This document shows positions 1-10,723 of a stretch of 64,000 nucleotides of DNA, in pieces (the first letter of the stretch is position 1; every line of letters begins with the position of its first letter). A program made the translations under genes and the position numbers. This DNA comes from Adiantum capillus-veneris (Eukaryota; Streptophyta; Polypodiopsida; Polypodiales; Pteridaceae). Below the pieces are notes generated by a model. The model had not been told where the DNA came from. It was given only the letters and a program-made list of their open reading frames with translations, and made no database searches. The stretch is from contig CM043966.1 of assembly GCA_014529385.2 (NCBI GenBank), positions 84,869,087 to 84,933,086 of the forward strand. The letters run 5' to 3'.

Positions 1-2054
1 TAAAGAGGTGTTAGGGCACTCACCATCAATCTATCCTCCGTTGTCGCTGCCCGTTGAGTTCAGGGCAGGCAATCCTCCTCGCACACGTCACGTTCATGAT
101 CCACTAACTCATCACACATGTTGAACATGTGATCATCCTCTACCTCAAAGTGCGACTGTGACGCTGGTGCACCCAGTTTCTGTCGACACATGGAAGTGCC
201 AGTAGCAGCGCATGGAAGTGCCAGTAGCAGCGGTGTGGAAATCAGTAGCATGATGGGGGAGTGCTTGAACATGTGCTAGATGGAGATTGCGGCAAATGCG
301 ATTGTGATGTGTATGCCAAATGTTTCTTTTAGTAGACCAAAGGGGGTTTTCAAGCTCAGTCGCTTGGGTCTCTTAATGTGGTCAGATATTCTTGCACGGA
401 ATGGTACCATGCTATGCATGTTGAGTGCTTGCACTGCTTGGACAAGGTCCAAGTTTTGATGATGCTTGGAGATGGATGGATAACAGTTTACCATCATGAG
501 GTCGGCGGCACGAAAAGTGATTCTTTTGGTGGAGTTTTAGGGTATACAAAGTTCAAGGCAGATGGTAGATCTTGCTTCTGATCATTGGCAACACGACAGG
601 AAGCTACACACATTTTTTATGAGGGGGTGGAGCTCAAGAGTCGAAGGGTGTGCAGGAGGAGATGTCGAAGGAGGTTTTTTCAACCAATGAGCGTCAATAG
701 TCGATGGCATGGGACAAGTCGCCAAGCAAGGGCTAAGCTAAAAATAGCTTTGAGCTATTTTTTTTTAAAAAGGATGACAACTATTGTACTTCATGGGGTG
801 ATGACACCATCTGGGTGGAGAAGAGTGTGTGCCAGCAAAGGAGCGCCAGATGGATGGTTGCATGAGCAGAGCAGGAGAGGGGAGAGCGGGTCTGGGAGAG
901 CGTTCCAGAGAAGGCACTCAGGAAGCTTGTCGACTGCAGTAAAAAAAGGAGGGCCGCCTTGAGGGGAGCAGGGTCACGAGACCGGCTACAGAAGGAGCAA
1001 GTGTTGAAGGCAAAGAGCTTGCCTGAGGAGGTTGCCTGAGGAGGGACTCCTGTAGGTTGGCAAGTGTCGAGATCAGGAGGATGCAGAGCTGAGGGCTGCG
1101 GTCAGTGAGGAGTGTACTTGGATTGGAGGTGGCGGGGACTGGGGGTCTGTTTAGGGCCGCCAATTGGGGTGCTTGCAAAGGGGCGGGGGAAGGAAGGATA
1201 TAGAGAGAGCCGCCAAAGAGTGCTACAGGCTAGAGGGGCTACCCGGCTTCAAAGGAGGAGGCACTGTATGCAGCGGGGAGCCCAAAAGCTTCAAAATAAA
1301 AAACCAAACACTGCAGGCTAAAGGGTGCCATGTTCATAAAAAAGAGCTATTTGGTGGTAATTATGGGTGTTACAAATAGCCGTCAGAGGGCTGCCAGTTG
1401 AGAGGGAAGGTCAAGTGCAAGAGAGTGGAGAAAATCTGTGAGATTTGCAGGTGGGGGTCGCCAGAGAGAAGCCGGCTATAGAGAGGAAAAAAACAGTACT
1501 GTATTAATGGCACTTGGTGGGGCATGAACATGCAAGAAGAAAAGAGCAAAGCCGGTTGAACCTGGTAGCACAAGAGATCGCCATACCAGAGGGGAGGCCA
1601 CCCCCTACCAAGAAGGGCATTCATTTGCTTTCCTCTCTCTCAAGATTACGTGAGCACCAAGGAGAGGTAATCCTTGCAAGGCCTGCAAGGAAGGAGAGAG
1701 AATTCTTTTTGCATAATATTTTCCATGTTCCATCCTCCAATTGTGACCAATTTAGTCGGCATATTCATTCTCTTTAGAATCCAAGTGTCTGCTTTAATTA
1801 TTCTCCACCTTTCTCTCTCGTTTTTGTGTTGAGTGGAGTATGCTATGCACATGTGCTTTCGATATATATCAAATGTATGAGTGTATAATGAGGGGATGTT
1901 TTGTACGCCAAGAGGGTACCAATTATATGTGAGGAAACTTATGCTTGTCGGAGACCTTGCAAGTATTTGATTGACTTTCTATGGTATTTGGTGCTTTGAA
2001 GGGTCATAGTCGAGAACCATGGTCGTATGCTTGGCAGTCGATTATAGCTGATTA
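1..2054. other. Gene-poor flank, no recognised gene
   Basis: I see only short open frames here, none with a recognisable domain, a convincing splice structure or matching neighbours. A 22-bp direct duplication lies at 189-232. G-rich and purine-rich stretches dominate 620-1660. It may be decayed transposon DNA, but nothing in the sequence identifies the source. Confidence 0.6.
189..232. repeat. 22-bp tandem duplication
   Basis: The unit CATGGAAGTGCCAGTAGCAG plus CG occurs twice back to back (189-210 and 211-232). It looks like a simple slippage duplication without an assigned function. Confidence 0.8.
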
Positions 2055-2402
2055 CATTAGGTGAAATTTGGACTCACAAAGGGGCCTTTTAAGCAATTTG
2101 ACTTTACCTCTCTCTAGCAAAACGGATGCATGGATAAATTTTTACAAACAAACTCCAAAGTTTGCAGAGGTTTGACACAGTTGTCAGAATCTAAGTGAAT
2201 TTAAAAAAAAATCTTCTAAAATACGAAGAATCTCATGGAGTGCTATATATCAGTAGATAGAGCTTGAAGAGGACATTCTAACTGTCAAACCTCCACCAAC
2301 TTTTGAGTTTGTTTGCAAAAAAATATCCATCCGCCCGTTTGGTAGAGAGGTAAAGTCAAACTCCTTAAAAGGCCCCTTTGTGAGTCCAAATTTCACCTAA
2401 TG
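2055..2402. mobile_element. Foldback (MITE-like) element
   Basis: The two ends are long imperfect inverted repeats. The left arm begins CATTAGGTGAAATTTGGACT and the right arm ends in its reverse complement. Matching continues inward for about 100 bp, through the segments around CAAAGGGGCC, GTCAAA and the poly-A stretch. There is no ORF, as expected for a non-autonomous element. If the terminus is GGTGAAATTT (2060-2397), the flanking dinucleotide is TA on both sides, which would suit a Tc1/mariner-Stowaway-like origin. The dyad extends past that TA, so the true boundary and superfamily are not settled. Confidence 0.6.
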
Positions 2403-2664
2403 ATGTGCAGCTAGGGTTGGTTGGGTACGGGCAAGGGAAATAGTCGTTTGTAGATTGTGTATCGAGGTGTGTGTTTGCTAGGAGATAGGGGTGATGTGAA
2501 ATCACTGGGCTATAGAGAGGTATTCAGATTGTGTGTTGGTGGTCTTCTCATTTTCCCCTTTCCAACGTCTCAAAGTGTGACTGAGACGCCAAAGGAGTTA
2601 TCGAAGTAGAGCTAATGGGAGGATCACCATGTGGTGCACCCAAATCGTCCAATAGCTCTTGCCT

Positions 2665-2760
2665 CTACCGTTTGGCCTTACGCATCGATGTACCACCACC
2701 GAACATAGACCAATGGGGCACCTCCTCAAGCGATGGGTGAGTGGTGCTCTCATCTCTCCA
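2665..2760 (-). pseudogene. Transpos_assoc-type transposase exon, 3' part (interrupted by element 1)
   Basis: This is the continuation of the reading frame at 8065-8239. If CACTA element 1 and one copy of its CCA duplication are set aside, the minus-strand frame runs on without shift from the left-hand piece for about 30 more codons to a TAG at 2665-2667. It therefore belongs to one exon or exon-intron segment of an older CACTA-type transposase gene into which element 1 jumped. No further exon is recognisable between 2403 and 2664. Confidence 0.5.
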
Positions 2761-3334
2761 CACTACAAGAGGTTGTGTGCTCTTGTGACGCTGTTAGCGA
2801 CGGAAATACACTGGGTTTTTATAACCCCCGGCGTCGCTAAAACCGTCGCTATAGGCCTCGCTATATAGCGACGCTCATAGCGACGCCTATAGCGACGCTC
2901 TCACAGAAGAGTATAGCGACGCCTATAGCGACGCTACAGAGCCATAAATAGCGACGCTTATAGCGACGCCTGAGAGAATATTTTTTTGGTGGCAGGGCAT
3001 TGAATGCCCTGCCACCCATCAACCATATTGTACTTGATTCAGTTTTTAAAAAAAGTGCAAAGGTAGATAATAGACCCAAAATAGTCACCCACAAGACGCA
3101 TTGTTTGCAAAATTGACAATTGTACACATCATAGGCAAACTGAATTGATTGGCAAATGTAATAATGACAATTGTACAGCATCATAGGCATAAAAAATTGA
3201 TTGGCAAAAGGAATTGCGGTGACAAATGTAATAATATACATGGTTCAAAAAGACGTATAAAATCCGTCTCATGATACATAAGCTACGAGAAACCCTAAAC
3301 TAATGCTATCTAGCTACGGCTAAACTGACGTCGT

Positions 3335-4824
3335 CTAATCAGACGTCTCATCGCGTCCAAGCGGCGTATCTGTCGGATTCTGCAAAAAAAGACAATAAGA
3401 CAGTTTTCAGTAAATATAAACATATAACGACATTTATAAAACAATACAAAAAATAAAAAAGAGTAAACCCTAATACTAACCATGCCGCCGCGAGAACTGA
3501 GAATGTCCATCAGGGCGTTTAAGCCCTTCCTGCCTGCGTACTCGCGCTCGTACGGTGTGGGATCACGTCCTGTCATCGACCACTGTCAAAATATACAAAG
3601 ATTTCATTATGTTAGAAGTAAAAAACTCATAAACCCTAAACTATCGAACATGCATAAAGAGCAATGTGAAAAGACTTACAAAATCGGCCTCAAATGATGC
3701 CCATCCACCGCTCCCCAAGTGGTGCGAGCTCCCTGCCTCTACTCGCGCTCTGGCTGCATCCTTTTGTTGCTTCCACTTGTCGGGATTCTCGCGCGCTGCT
3801 TTCTTCGCATTCTTCCAATCTTCTTTGGCCAGCCAATCTGGCCTATTCCACCCATTCTTGATTGCTTTTTGCACTTCGGAACGCTTGTGTTTGCAGTATT
3901 CGCGCATTCGAATCTTCATCAGATCTTCATTGAAGCGCTGATCCCGTGTTGGAACGGGAAACTCATCATGAAGTATGCTGATGACTCTGTTTTTTAAATC
4001 ACTTGGTACTTCACTCCATTTGTTTAGTATATAGTGTCTAAACAGCTGAGAGCAAAGACCACGCATGCGCGAGATCACCTTCTTGCCGTCATCATCCATG
4101 ATGATGCCGCCGCTGATGTCGACGGAGTAAGGCAAGCCCTCTGGCCGGTGACGCGTGAACCTGGGTGTCCCGGCAGGGGTCTCTAGCGGCGTGTCGATGG
4201 GGGTACAGAAGTCAGGTGTCTCCACCGGCGTCTGGGCGCCGAAGCGAGGAGTGTCGAGTGGGGTGGCTCCTGGCGGAGTAGGTAGAGGTGTGTAGCTTCT
4301 AGGAACAGTCAGCCGTGCAAAACTTGGCGTAGATGGCGATGCTGTGGCTGGTGTGGGGGCGGGCAAAGAAGGGGAGGGTAAAGAGCCTCGTCGAACACGA
4401 GGCATCGGTGTTTGCGGCCAATATTGCTCCATACGATCCACATTTCTAAGGTCAACTCTGGCTCCCAAAGTATCTTTCTTGCCGGTCAAATGGTCCCATA
4501 GTAGATTACCCACATTCTTGAATATGTGCATTGGATCGAGCAAGTGATTGATCACGAGTCGGGGCCAGTATGGTAACTCGTACCATAGAGATAGTCTCTT
4601 CATCCCTGGAGGCAATCCGTCATCGCACATCTCCTTCTGCTCTAACCATGCTTGTGCAGACATCCTTGGTGGCTCTCTTCCCAAAAAGCCGTCGCGTAAC
4701 ACATGATTCTCCGGAAGATACGCTTGATGACCTTCGTAGATTTGCTTCTTCAGTGAGGGTGCCCTACGTGCATTCAGTCTAGGTCCACATGTGACACATG
4801 CTCTGTATCCGCTTGTTTGAAGCC
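3335..4824 (-). pseudogene. In-frame tnp2/TnpA-like fusion exons of element 1
   Basis: The exon 3680-4824 starts just after a splice acceptor (CATGCAG) and encodes the central tnp2 block, including a CVTCGPR cysteine motif and DPMHIFKNVGNLLWDHL. After the residues DRMEQYWPQT the frame passes directly into a TnpA-like protein (RVRRGSLPSPSL..., TP-rich repeats, then the Transposase_24-like region). The join is at about 4400-4410 and is in frame, giving one open frame of about 399 codons. A GT donor at 3679 is followed by two small exons, 3481-3582 and 3335-3379, as in elements 2 and 3. The intact relatives have two separate genes here, so the fusion results from an internal deletion. Whether it is expressed is unknown. 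Confidence 0.75.
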
Positions 4825-4907
4825 CTGCATGTATACACATGATAATAGATCAACTATGGGGAAAAACAAGATTTACAGTGTCTGAGTGAGGAGTGTCAAT
4901 AGATCAC

Positions 4908-6276
4908 CTGAGCATTTTGTTAGCCCGAGATAGTCATGCATGGTCCACATTAGAATACCTCTGATCAAAGCATTCCGTCGTCCTGTGTGTCGGCTCATAT
5001 CCACCACCTCTATGCGAATCCACAATTGTTGTAGCTCTTCCAATAGTGGACGAAGATACACATCCATATTCCCCACTTTATATCGCCCTGGCACAATCAA
5101 GCTTAGCCATAGGTGCCCCTTCTTCGTAGTCAACCACAGGGGAATGTTGTAGTTGACGATGACAACGGGCCATACACTGTAAGATGTTGATCTTTGACCA
5201 AATGGATTTACGCCATCCATAGCCAGGCCTAAGCGCAAATTTCCAGCTTCCCTGGCAAAATCCGACCATGTTCCATCTATATGTTTCCAGGCTGCGCAAT
5301 CTGCAGGTATTCGTAGCACACCATCCGAAGATTTATTCTCCTCATGCCATGATGCTAGGGCGGCCATGGACTTACATTCGAAGAAATGCTTGATGCGAGG
5401 AAGCAAAGGAAAATGTCGCAAAACCTTTTGTGGAATTTTTATCCCGTGGAGATCTACTCGATATCTTTCGGAATCACATTTCGGACACTTCTCCATGTCT
5501 GTGTATTCCCCTCTGAAAAGAATGCAGTCATTAGGACAAGCGTGAATAGAATTGTAATCCATCCCCAAGTTTCGTAAAATCTTTCTTGCTTCATCTCGGG
5601 AATCTGGCATCACATTGTCAGCTGGTAGAATGTGCTCTTTCAGCAATCTACACAACATAAAAATATGATACAGTCGTGTAAAAATCTATCAGATCATTAT
5701 ACATTTAGAGTTCTATTAAAGTAAACTAATTGTAATAGATCACCTGAAAAGCGCTGTGACGCTAGTGTCACTCCATCCAAACTTTGCCTGCATGTTGAGA
5801 AGAACCAGGAGTGCTTTCAATCTAGACATACGTGCTCCATTATACAATGACGTATCGGCTTCACTTTTCATATCATCATAGATAAGCCTTTCTGAATCCA
5901 TGATCGTCTCGATCATTTCATCAATCTCGGGCTCAAACATTGCCTCGTTGGGAATGTGCTCTGCATGATCATCCCCCGAGATGTCAGAGGGTACATCTTG
6001 TGGCCTCACATATGCTGCTTGACCAAAGCGCCTGCGAATACGTCTATTGGGTTGCAAGATTGCTGCTTGTTGGTCAGCGTCAGAGTCCGACGAGTTATAA
6101 TTGGCAACAACTCGATCTATAATAGATGGATCGAACTCGCCAAATTCGCGAACGTGCTGCAAAGAAACACGTCTTGTCCGTCGCACAGCATGCTTGCATT
6201 GATTACAAGGACATAAGACCCTCGTTGAGAGATAGGTGTTTCGGTTGGACGGTCCCACATCCTCGTCGCTACTCAT
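4908..6276 (-). pseudogene. tnp2 transposase, N-terminal exons (element 1)
   Basis: The exon 5744-6276 starts with MSSDEDVGPSN and contains LCPCNQCKHA, the cysteine signature of the Transpos_assoc domain, then an acidic linker and the start of the catalytic region. It ends at a GTGATC donor. The exon 4908-5647 follows a TTGTGTAG acceptor and carries the tnp2 core: CPNDCILFRGEY, CPKCDSERY, and the plant tnp2 motif around FGQRSTSYSVWPV. Both exons are open here, unlike in element 3. The protein would cut and join element ends in the nucleus. Downstream sequence is lost by the internal deletion, so the gene is not complete. Confidence 0.85.
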
Positions 6277-6338
6277 AATGAGGATAAAAAACTTATAACC
6301 TGGACAACAAATTTAATATTCTATTGGCATTCTTCGTC

Positions 6339-6410
<72 letters not shown>

Positions 6411-7572
6411 ACCTCACATTCTCTAGTCATGTCCAATCCTCGCACACCTCGGTCTAGAGGTGCACGAAGATCAGAACCACCGGGTTATAATCTCGTCTTT
6501 ATTGGTCAATACCTATATTTGTGGGTACAAGAAATCTACACACCCACGTTTACATGATACTGCATGTAGTGGACAAAATCCCTTTGCCTCTTCTCTAGCT
6601 GTAGCACTTCACTTCATCTTAACATCTTTTCACAGTAGATCTTTTCACTGTTCGTCTAACTCTAAACCCTAAACCGTAAGTAATTCTTGCGTGGACTCGA
6701 TCTAACGTAAATAAGCGTAAATCTAAATAAACATAAATCTAACTAAAAATAAAGCTAAATCTAATTTAACATAAGTCTAATGACTAGAGGTTGTTTAGAT
6801 GGTCATTGTGTCGGGGATGTAGTGACTCTTGCCGCCCTGAAGATCCACCTTCTTCCCTATCTTCTGAAGACATTTCACCAGTACTTTTGGATCGACGGAG
6901 CCCACCATGAGTGAAGGCAGCAATACCCTATATTCCATTGAGGGCTTTCTTCACCCGCTTCATGCAGGCATCGCAGTCTATGGAGACCCGCATCTAATCT
7001 AATATAACGTAAATCTAAATCTAGCTTAAATAAACGTAAATTTAGTTAAAAATAAACCTAAATCTAATTTAATGTAAGTCTACATATAACTTAATCTTTA
7101 ACGTCTTTTAAGATAGTTTCCTACGACGTTATAACTCTCTTCTTCCTGTGTGTGTGTGCGCGTGTGTGGATGTGTGTGCCAATAAAAAGAGATAAATGGT
7201 ATAACCTTTCTATCACCCATGCCAAGTATGATAGATTGATTATGCCATTTCCCTCTTGAATAATAGGTCTTCAGTTCAACTCCTCGTCGACTAGATCTTT
7301 AGGTCTTTTAATTTTAATTAGTTTCCTACGACGCTCCCTTAGTTTCTCTTTCTTTCTCTCTCAAATGTGTGTGCGTTTTTTTGGATCGTATGCATGTTTT
7401 CTTTCTCTTTTCCTCTCTCAATGTGTGCGTTTTTTGTTTATGCATGTTCTCTCTCTCTTTTCCTCTCTCAATGCGTGCGTTTTTTGTTTATGCATGCTCT
7501 CTCTCTCTTTTTCTCTCTCAATGTGTGTGTGCATTCTTTGTTTATGTATGTGTGTGCGTTTTTGTTTTTGTT

Positions 7573-7628
<56 letters not shown>

Positions 7629-7748
7629 AACACTATGTGTGTGTGTGTATGTGTGTGTGTGAGAGAGAGAGAGAGGGAGAGAGAAAGAGGGGAAGGGAAC
7701 ATGAGAATGAGGAGAGGGAAGGAGCATACATGTCTTTCCTTCCTCTCT

Positions 7749-7779
<31 letters not shown>

Positions 7780-7908
7780 GAGAAGAAAAGAGAGAGAGAG
7801 AGAGAGAGTGAGGGAGAGCGTTACCTGCTCTTTGCTTGAGGGCGCCGAAAAACTCAGATCTGAGATCTGAGTTTTTGGGCGCGCTCGGTTATTTTTTTTA
7901 CCCCAGCT
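6277..7908. other. Element 1 noncoding 3' region with microsatellites
   Basis: No gene. It contains a (CT)n tract at about 6342-6408, AT-rich sequence with recurring AAATCTAA/CGTAAAT words (6660-7090), a CTCTCTCAATGTGTGTGCG-type minisatellite with TTTATGCATG spacers (7350-7560), (CT)n at 7580-7624 and GT and GA tracts to 7810. The same order of tracts recurs in elements 2 and 3. The start codon of the tnp2 gene lies at 6274-6276, so its promoter should be in the right-hand part of this segment. Confidence 0.8.
7848..7876. repeat. 29-bp palindrome, conserved in elements 1-3
   Basis: Two 14-bp arms (AAAAACTCAGATCT and its reverse complement) flank a single G. Identical copies sit at 21686-21714 in element 2 and 37176-37204 in element 3, always just inside the right subterminal repeats. 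A protein-binding or structural role in transposition is possible, but this is inference. Confidence 0.9.
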
Positions 7909-8002
7909 GGCGTCGCTATGAGCGTCGTTATAAGCGTCGCTATGAGCGTCGCAAATTTACAAAGAAATTTGCGACGCTCATAGCGACGCTCATAGCGACG
8001 CC
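7909..8002. promoter_or_regulatory. Right subterminal palindrome of GCGTCGCTATGA repeats
   Basis: Several copies of GGCGTCGCTATGAGCGTCG converge on a short AAATTTACAAAGAAATTT spacer and are followed by their inverted copies, making a long hairpin. In other CACTA elements the subterminal motif arrays are bound by TnpA. By position and repetition this is the likely binding array here. Confidence 0.6.
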
Positions 8003-8064
8003 GGGAAATTTTTTTTTGAGCGTCGCTGTGTGAGCGTCGCTAATATGAAGAGCCTCTTGTAGTG

Positions 8065-8239
8065 CCAAGTGCTTTTTTGAGGATGCGAAAGCCCTTCATT
8101 CTCCACGTGCTCCAATGCAATGCACCTCAAGTGAGGGATTGCCCTTTTGCACTTGGCGCAAGGACAAGGGAGTTTTTTCTTGAGCCACCAATCGTGCTCA
8201 GGGCCTCCAAGGGGAACCGCAATCATCCCAGTTGATATC
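8065..8239 (-). pseudogene. Transpos_assoc-type exon, 5' part (host of element 1)
   Basis: After a TGTGCAG splice acceptor (8240-8241) the minus strand encodes a segment with WWLKKKLPCPCAKCKRAIPH and then IALEHVENEG. This aligns by eye with the LSTRVLCPCNQCKHA...VSLQHVREFG block of the element 1-3 tnp2 protein: same CPC-x2-C spacing and the same following helix. It is therefore the transposase-associated domain of a diverged CACTA family. The frame is interrupted by element 1 and resumes at 2760. Flanking sequence around 8560-8660 is rich in GGTAAT words like the end of element 6, so it may be a relative of that element. Confidence 0.6.
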
Positions 8240-9822
8240 CTGCACACGCAATAAATTTTCTATTTAGTCATATGTGTCCTAAAAAATAATTAATTAATTA
8301 GAAAAAGTTCTAAATTTAAATAAAAAAGAACTGACGTTAAATTCAAAGAGAATAAAGTGCAATGAGTGCTACAATTATTTTTAAATAAAAGTGGATTTAA
8401 AAAATGCAATTAAAAAACATCTAAAAGTACTACAACAAAAATTACTCATAAAAAAAATAAAAATCTTTATCAAAAAACTCAAAAGGCTAAGAAATGAAAT
8501 AAATGATATCTAAGGGTAGAGAGAGGGGGGTACAATACAATCTCGGATATGCTTCTATCCATTTGAAATGATGGGTCGCGGAAATAAGCGCAGTAATACT
8601 TGCAATAATGGTCGTGGTAATATCAGCAGTAATACCCATGGTAAATCTTGGCGCTTAAAAAAGGAAGAAGGGTAGAGTATGCCGCGTTTTTGCGGCATAC
8701 CCTGCCCTCCTTCCTCTTCGCCATTGCTACATCTTCAAGATCCCCCCCCCTTCCCGCCCCCCCTCCACCTCCCACACCCTCACTCCCTCACTCTCTCTCT
8801 CACTATTCCATCTCTCTCCACCTTCTCCCTCCCACAAACACAACAACAACAACAATACACACACTGATGTTCAAAAATGATGTGCCAGGTGGGTGGCCTC
8901 TACACCACACATAGCCTGAATTCCCTGAGCATCATCTCAAGGCAGGGGTTTTCCTATAACTATAAAGTGGGCACCACCTAGCATAAGTGTGGCTAGGACG
9001 CAGATATAGATGATCTAGGTTGGCAGAAATGAGATGCCATCTACGTAATCAACATAAAATGATGGTATAGGAACGTTCGGATATAAGAAATTCCTAGTCA
9101 ACAGTCAGGAGTGTGTGTACGAGAGATGTATGTAACAAAGGTCAGAATGGAGCATGACTAACTAGTGATGGCACACTTGATGAAGCACAAGTAGAGCGAT
9201 ATACAAGGGGAGAATCATCCCACGGATATGGGGAGAACAAAACTAAGGAGAAGAGAGAGTGGACCCAAAGATCATGATAGAATTGCACACTTTATTGATG
9301 TTGCGTGAGGTGCATTATGTGCTTAGTGGTGTATGTAGAGTGCATGGAGCCTGGGTGGTGCCTCCAGTGTCTATCTCCCCCTTTGTGCTTAGTGGAGGCC
9401 TCTTTATATAGGCTTGAGAGGTGGTTCTTACCTAATGGTCCTTGCAAATACCCACTGGTCACTGTAGAGAGTCTAAATGCCTCTCTAGAGAGAGGTAGAG
9501 AGGGAGAGAAGGTAGGTAAGAGTGGGGTGGGGATTTTCTTACAATTCACTAGCCATTGTCTAGGTTATTAGAGAAGGGTGGAGATTGGGGTATTTACAAT
9601 GGGTGTTGTTGATGGTTCGGGTGGATGTTGTGAAGTTAATGATGGCAGAATTGGTGTTTTGCTGATGTCACATTCGTCGCTTCCGGGGCCGGCCGGGGCA
9701 TGCATTCGGCATCCTTTCTTAATTCGGTGTCACCGTCACATGATTTTTGATGTCCTTTTGTTGTTGTGTTGCTCATCGATTGTTGAACTTCTCCCGGTTT
9801 CTTCTTCTTGTGTGTGCATGTG

Positions 9823-9823
<1 letters not shown>

Positions 9824-9868
<45 letters not shown>
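9824..9868. repeat. (GT)n microsatellite
   Basis: An almost pure GT dinucleotide run in a wider GT-rich stretch to about 9930. The apparent ORFs across it are low-complexity artefacts. Confidence 0.9.
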
Positions 9869-9871
<3 letters not shown>

Positions 9872-10409
9872 TTTGAATGTGTGTGTGCACGTATGCGTGC
9901 TATGTGAGTGTGTGTATGTGCATGTGTGTATGGAAAAAGAGCAAGAGATGGGCGAGAGGGTGAGGGAGGGTGAGTGGGTGTGTGTAAAAACAGTGTGTTG
10001 GCAAGTGAGTGTGTGTGAACGAGAATGTGTGTGTGGGAACGAGAGTGAATACGATTATATTTTTATTATATTTTTTCTTGGCTTGCCGACTATAGAGAAC
10101 GTGAGAGGGAGAGTGAGCGTGAGTGAAGAGGGGGTGAGAGGGGGCGGAAGTGGGGTGAGAGAGGCATTGTATGTATGTGTGTGTTTTTGCATGTGTGTGT
10201 GTATAGAGAGAAAAGGGAGAGACGGTCTACTGTTGCGCCCTGTGAGCTGGTCCAACACAGGAGAGAACAAGAGAGGTAGAGAGAGTGTGAGTGAAGTGGT
10301 GGGGTGAGAGGGGGAGCGGAGAGGATGAATGTAAGGGTGTGTGTGTGGTGGGTGCTATGAGAGAGAGAGAGAAATTATGGTTGCACCATACGGGCTGCCG
10401 CACAAGAGC

Positions 10410-10412
<3 letters not shown>

Positions 10413-10487
<75 letters not shown>

Positions 10488-10662
10488 TCAATAGGATTGA
10501 TAGAGAGAGGAAGAGGGTGAGGGAGAGAGAGGGCGTGAGTGGTGGGGAGAGAGAGAGAGAGAGAGAGAGAGAGCAAGAGAGAGGCTTCCCTTACTGGTGC
10601 CCCCCCATCTGGGTTAACAACGAGGGAGAGAGAGATTGAGTTTTTTATATGCGCCCTCTTGG

Positions 10663-10720
<58 letters not shown>
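10413..10720. repeat. Cluster of (GA)n microsatellites
   Basis: Three long GA runs (about 10413-10484, 10547-10573 and 10665-10720) are separated by short unique or GC-rich pieces. There is no gene here. The predicted proteins across the runs are simple Arg-Glu or Ser-Leu repeats. Confidence 0.9.

Positions 10721-10723
<3 letters not shown>

Larger units (their letters stand above)
2761..8064 (-). mobile_element. CACTA element 1 (5304 bp, internally deleted)
   Basis: The ends are the perfect 12-bp inverted repeat CACTACAAGAGG...CCTCTTGTAGTG, flanked by the 3-bp duplication CCA (2758-2760 and 8065-8067), as expected for the CACTA/En-Spm superfamily. Both subterminal zones are dense in the motif GCGTCGCTA/TAGCGACGC (2790-2975 and 7909-8043), the usual place for TnpA-type binding. 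Genes lie on the minus strand: Transpos_assoc and tnp2 exons, then TnpA-like exons. Compared with elements 2 and 3 it lacks more than 2 kb of internal sequence covering the DUF4218 and DUF4216 exons and the 5' part of the TnpA-like gene. It is therefore non-autonomous. Confidence 0.95.

Noticed and set aside
7365-7870. Long open frames over CT/GT/GA tracts (also near 21170-21565, 36708-37198, 41082-41540)
   Set aside because: They translate to simple Ser-Leu, Cys-Val or Arg-Glu repeats, exist in several frames at once, and overlap noncoding ends of CACTA elements.
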